A stretch of DNA of 5,756 nucleotides from Kiritimatiellia bacterium. GTDB taxonomy: Bacteria; Verrucomicrobiota; Kiritimatiellia; RFP12; UBA1067. The translations under genes were made by a program, and so were the position numbers. Every line of letters begins with the position of its first letter. Within the stretch, counting starts at the first letter, position 1. This document shows positions 3,949-5,756 of this stretch, in pieces. The stretch spans positions 1-5,756 of the forward strand of contig JAFRNO010000735.1 in assembly GCA_017430155.1 (NCBI GenBank), in the 5' to 3' direction. The notes under the pieces were generated by a model. It saw only the letters and a program-made list of their open reading frames with translations, ran no database searches and was not told where the DNA came from.

Positions 3949-5756
3949 TCACTTTGTCGGCTTCACATACTCGCCAAGGGCGGCGCAGCACCAGATGAGC
4001 GGGGCCTGGCCGTGCAGGTCGCCCGTGATGCGGCGGCGCTTGTCGTAGTACTCGCGCGAGTTGCCGATGTTGGTGCCGCAGCACACGTCCCGCACGTCGC
4101 CGTTGGGCTCGATGTAGTCCTGCAGCGCGAGGAACGCCTTGCGCGCGGCGGGCGCGTAGACGGACGCGTCGAGCCAGCCGTGCTTGGCGCCCTCGATGAA
4201 CGCATACGCGAACATCGCCGAACCCGAGGTCTCGGGCCAGATGTCGGGATCGTCCACGAGCTGACCCCAGAGTCCGTCGGGACGCTGGTGGCGGAGCAGC
4301 CCGGACATCATCTTGCGGAAGCCTTCGAGGATGCGTTCGCGATTTGGATCGTCCACGGGCAGGCTCTTCAGGAGCATCGCCGTGCCGGCCGCCATCCAGC
4401 CGTTGCCGCGCGCCCACGTGAACGGCGCGCCGGGGCCGTGGTCGAAGAGGCCGTCCGCGCGCTGCATCTTGTCGAGGTAGAAAACCATCTCGTGCGAGGC
4501 GCGCGCGGCATAGTCGCGGTTTCCGCACTGGCGGAACGCGTTGAGCTGGAGAATCGTGATCATGAACATGTCGTCCATCCAGAGACGCGTCTGCGGCGTG
4601 TAGCCGCCCTTCCACAGTTCCATGCGCTTCTCGTAGTTGAACATGCCGTTGATCTCCTTGTCCTCGGGCTTCGGCTTCGCCCACTGCGCGTCCGCCATCG
4701 CGAGCCCCTGGTTGAGCGCGCGCGCGTCGCCCGTGTAGGCGTAGACCGAGAGCGGCAGGCAGCCGAACATGGAGTTGTCCACGTGGTTGGCGGGCGGCAC
4801 GTGGCTCGCCCACTCGCCGAAGAACTTGCCGTAGCGCGACGCGAGCGGACCGCGCAGCTTCCGCGCGGCGTGCTCGTCCGCGAGCGTGGACGCGAACTCG
4901 AGCGCGCCGAACCAGGTGCAGACCGTGGGGTACGTGATCGTCTTCGACCGGGCGCTGTGCATCTTCGTCCACTCGATGGGCGTCTTCTCAAGGAAACGGT
5001 TCACGAGGCGCACGCCGAGCGTCCCAGGGTCCTTGCCCGCCGGCCAGTCCGTGAAGTTCGCGACGGCGGGGTCGGGGCGCGTGGTGGCGTCCACAAGGGC
5101 CTTCACGGGCGTGACGATCACGTCCATGCGCCCGTCCGCGCCATGATAGCGGATGTACGGGCTGACGCGCGTGCACACCACGTAGCGGTCGTTGCCGCAG
5201 AACTGCGGATGGCCGTCGGGGTGGCGACGGCTTTCTCTTTGCCTTGAACACATCGCCGCACTCGTCGAGTAGATCCAGGCGTGGCGGCCGGTTTTCCGGT
5301 TGTAGAACCCGACGCGCTGCGGCGACCCGCGCCACCACCCCTTCGGCTTCTGGTCGAAGACCACGTAGTTGAGGTCGTCGCTCACGTTCGCGTGCTCCGC
5401 CACGAGCGGGGAAAGCTGCATCTGGTTGGCGGTCGCGAGGTCCTGGTACCACACGCCGAACGGCTTGGAGCACCAGTAGTGCCCCTTGCCGTCGCGCGCC
5501 CACGTCTCGTGCGTGGGCTCCTCGTCGCACCGCCGCGCGGGCTGGAACTCAAGACGTCCGTTGCGGTGGACATGCCAGATGCGCGGCCAGACACCAACGT
5601 TTTTTCGGAATTCCCGCCCCTGAACCTCCCAGTGCTCCTCCCCGGCGCACATCGCACTGTCGTCGCGCGCCGGGTTTATCTGCCCGTGGTTCGCGAAGAA
5701 GTAGGTTTCACCCCACGGCTCGTACTTCCCCGTGGCGAGCTCCACCGTGCCCTGCA
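3949..5756 (-). CDS. PL22-like oligogalacturonate lyase / GH105 unsaturated rhamnogalacturonyl hydrolase fusion, 5' end outside window
   Basis: The frame is open to the right edge (QGT precedes a GTG at 5745). That GTG lies inside a beta-strand (VELATGK), so I treat the gene as partial. Numbering from 5745, residues 1-215 resemble the second half of an oligogalacturonate-lyase beta-propeller: YFFANHGQINP (15-25), HETW (79-82), EHANVSDD (117-124), and HPDGHPQF (175-182), the region of the metal-binding histidines in PL22. Residues of about 235-598 are an (alpha/alpha)6 GH105 module with WMDDM (389-393, catalytic Asp expected here), WARGNGW (444-450), ETSGSAMF (505-512) and DLHGQAPL (576-583). 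GH105 removes the 4,5-unsaturated galacturonyl residue that lyases leave at the non-reducing end; PL22 produces such ends from oligogalacturonides. It is first of the three visible genes of the cluster. Any signal peptide is off the window, so location is unknown. Codons 165-172 are unusual for this gene. Confidence 0.92.
   Translation of the reverse strand, partial: QGTVELATGKYEPWGETYFFANHGQINPARDDSAMCAGEEHWEVQGREFRKNVGVWPRIWHVHRNGRLEFQPARRCDEEPTHETWARDGKGHYWCSKPFGVWYQDLATANQMQLSPLVAEHANVSDDLNYVVFDQKPKGWWRGSPQRVGFYNRKTGRHAWIYSTSAAMCSRQRESRRHPDGHPQFCGNDRYVVCTRVSPYIRYHGADGRMDVIVTPVKALVDATTRPDPAVANFTDWPAGKDPGTLGVRLVNRFLEKTPIEWTKMHSARSKTITYPTVCTWFGALEFASTLADEHAARKLRGPLASRYGKFFGEWASHVPPANHVDNSMFGCLPLSVYAYTGDARALNQGLAMADAQWAKPKPEDKEINGMFNYEKRMELWKGGYTPQTRLWMDDMFMITILQLNAFRQCGNRDYAARASHEMVFYLDKMQRADGLFDHGPGAPFTWARGNGWMAAGTAMLLKSLPVDDPNRERILEGFRKMMSGLLRHQRPDGLWGQLVDDPDIWPETSGSAMFAYAFIEGAKHGWLDASVYAPAARKAFLALQDYIEPNGDVRDVCCGTNIGNSREYYDKRRRITGDLHGQAPLIWCCAALGEYVKPTK

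Noticed and set aside
2656..5247. 863-codon open frame on the plus strand
   Set aside because: It is antisense to two well-supported glycosidase-type genes. Its translation is dominated by Arg, Ala, Val, Leu and His with no domain signature, as expected for the mirror of GC-rich codons.
5608..5613. GAATTC site as a sign of EcoRI-type self-recognition
   Set aside because: This is the only GAATTC I noticed, and about one is expected in a window of this size and composition. The methyltransferase's real target is unknown.
1..5756. CRISPR array, tRNA, rRNA or transposase
   Set aside because: I saw no regularly spaced repeats, no cloverleaf-type sequence and no transposase motifs on either strand.

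Overview
The window carries four protein-coding genes, all read from the minus strand, in two blocks of very different base composition. Positions 1443-5756 are GC-rich (roughly 60-73% in samples I counted by hand) and hold a three-gene, closely spaced carbohydrate-degradation cluster. Positions 1 to about 1290 are close to 47% GC and hold a DNA methyltransferase gene with a structured, gene-free leader region. The content suggests a plant-polysaccharide-degrading bacterium. A gut or rumen member of the Verrucomicrobiota/Kiritimatiellota/Lentisphaerota group is my best guess, from gene content and protein style only; no marker gene is present to test it.

GC-rich block, in transcription order (right to left). 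(1) 5756-3949 is a long ORF cut by the right edge. Its N-terminal part looks like the C-terminal half of an oligogalacturonate-lyase (PL22-type) beta-propeller, and its C-terminal part is a canonical GH105 unsaturated rhamnogalacturonyl hydrolase: an apparent pectin lyase-hydrolase fusion. (2) After an 18-nt gap containing a good AGGAG ribosome site, 3930-2146 encodes a 594-residue exported TIM-barrel glycoside-hydrolase-like protein of a DUF5696/DUF6259-like type, substrate unknown. (3) After a 52-nt gap, 2093-1443 encodes a protein without a signal peptide, probably of concanavalin-A-like fold, similar in style to YesU (DUF1961) or DUF6250. The Bacillus subtilis rhamnogalacturonan (yes/yte) region also combines GH105 enzymes with YesU, so the set reads as a pectin or rhamnogalacturonan side-chain operon. 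The 3' end of the third gene may be frameshifted.

AT-richer block. 849-1 encodes an EcoRI-family adenine-specific DNA methyltransferase (NPPF motif present, C-terminus beyond the left edge). No restriction endonuclease is visible. An in-frame upstream ATG at 906 would add a signal-peptide-like extension. Between this gene and the pectin cluster lie a 118-nt imperfect inverted repeat whose tip is a terminator-like hairpin on the minus strand, a second inverted repeat directly in front of the methyltransferase, a promoter-like sequence at 1218-1247, a separated 13-nt direct repeat, and two small GC-rich hairpins. This looks like the boundary of acquired DNA, and the structured leader may control or insulate the methyltransferase.
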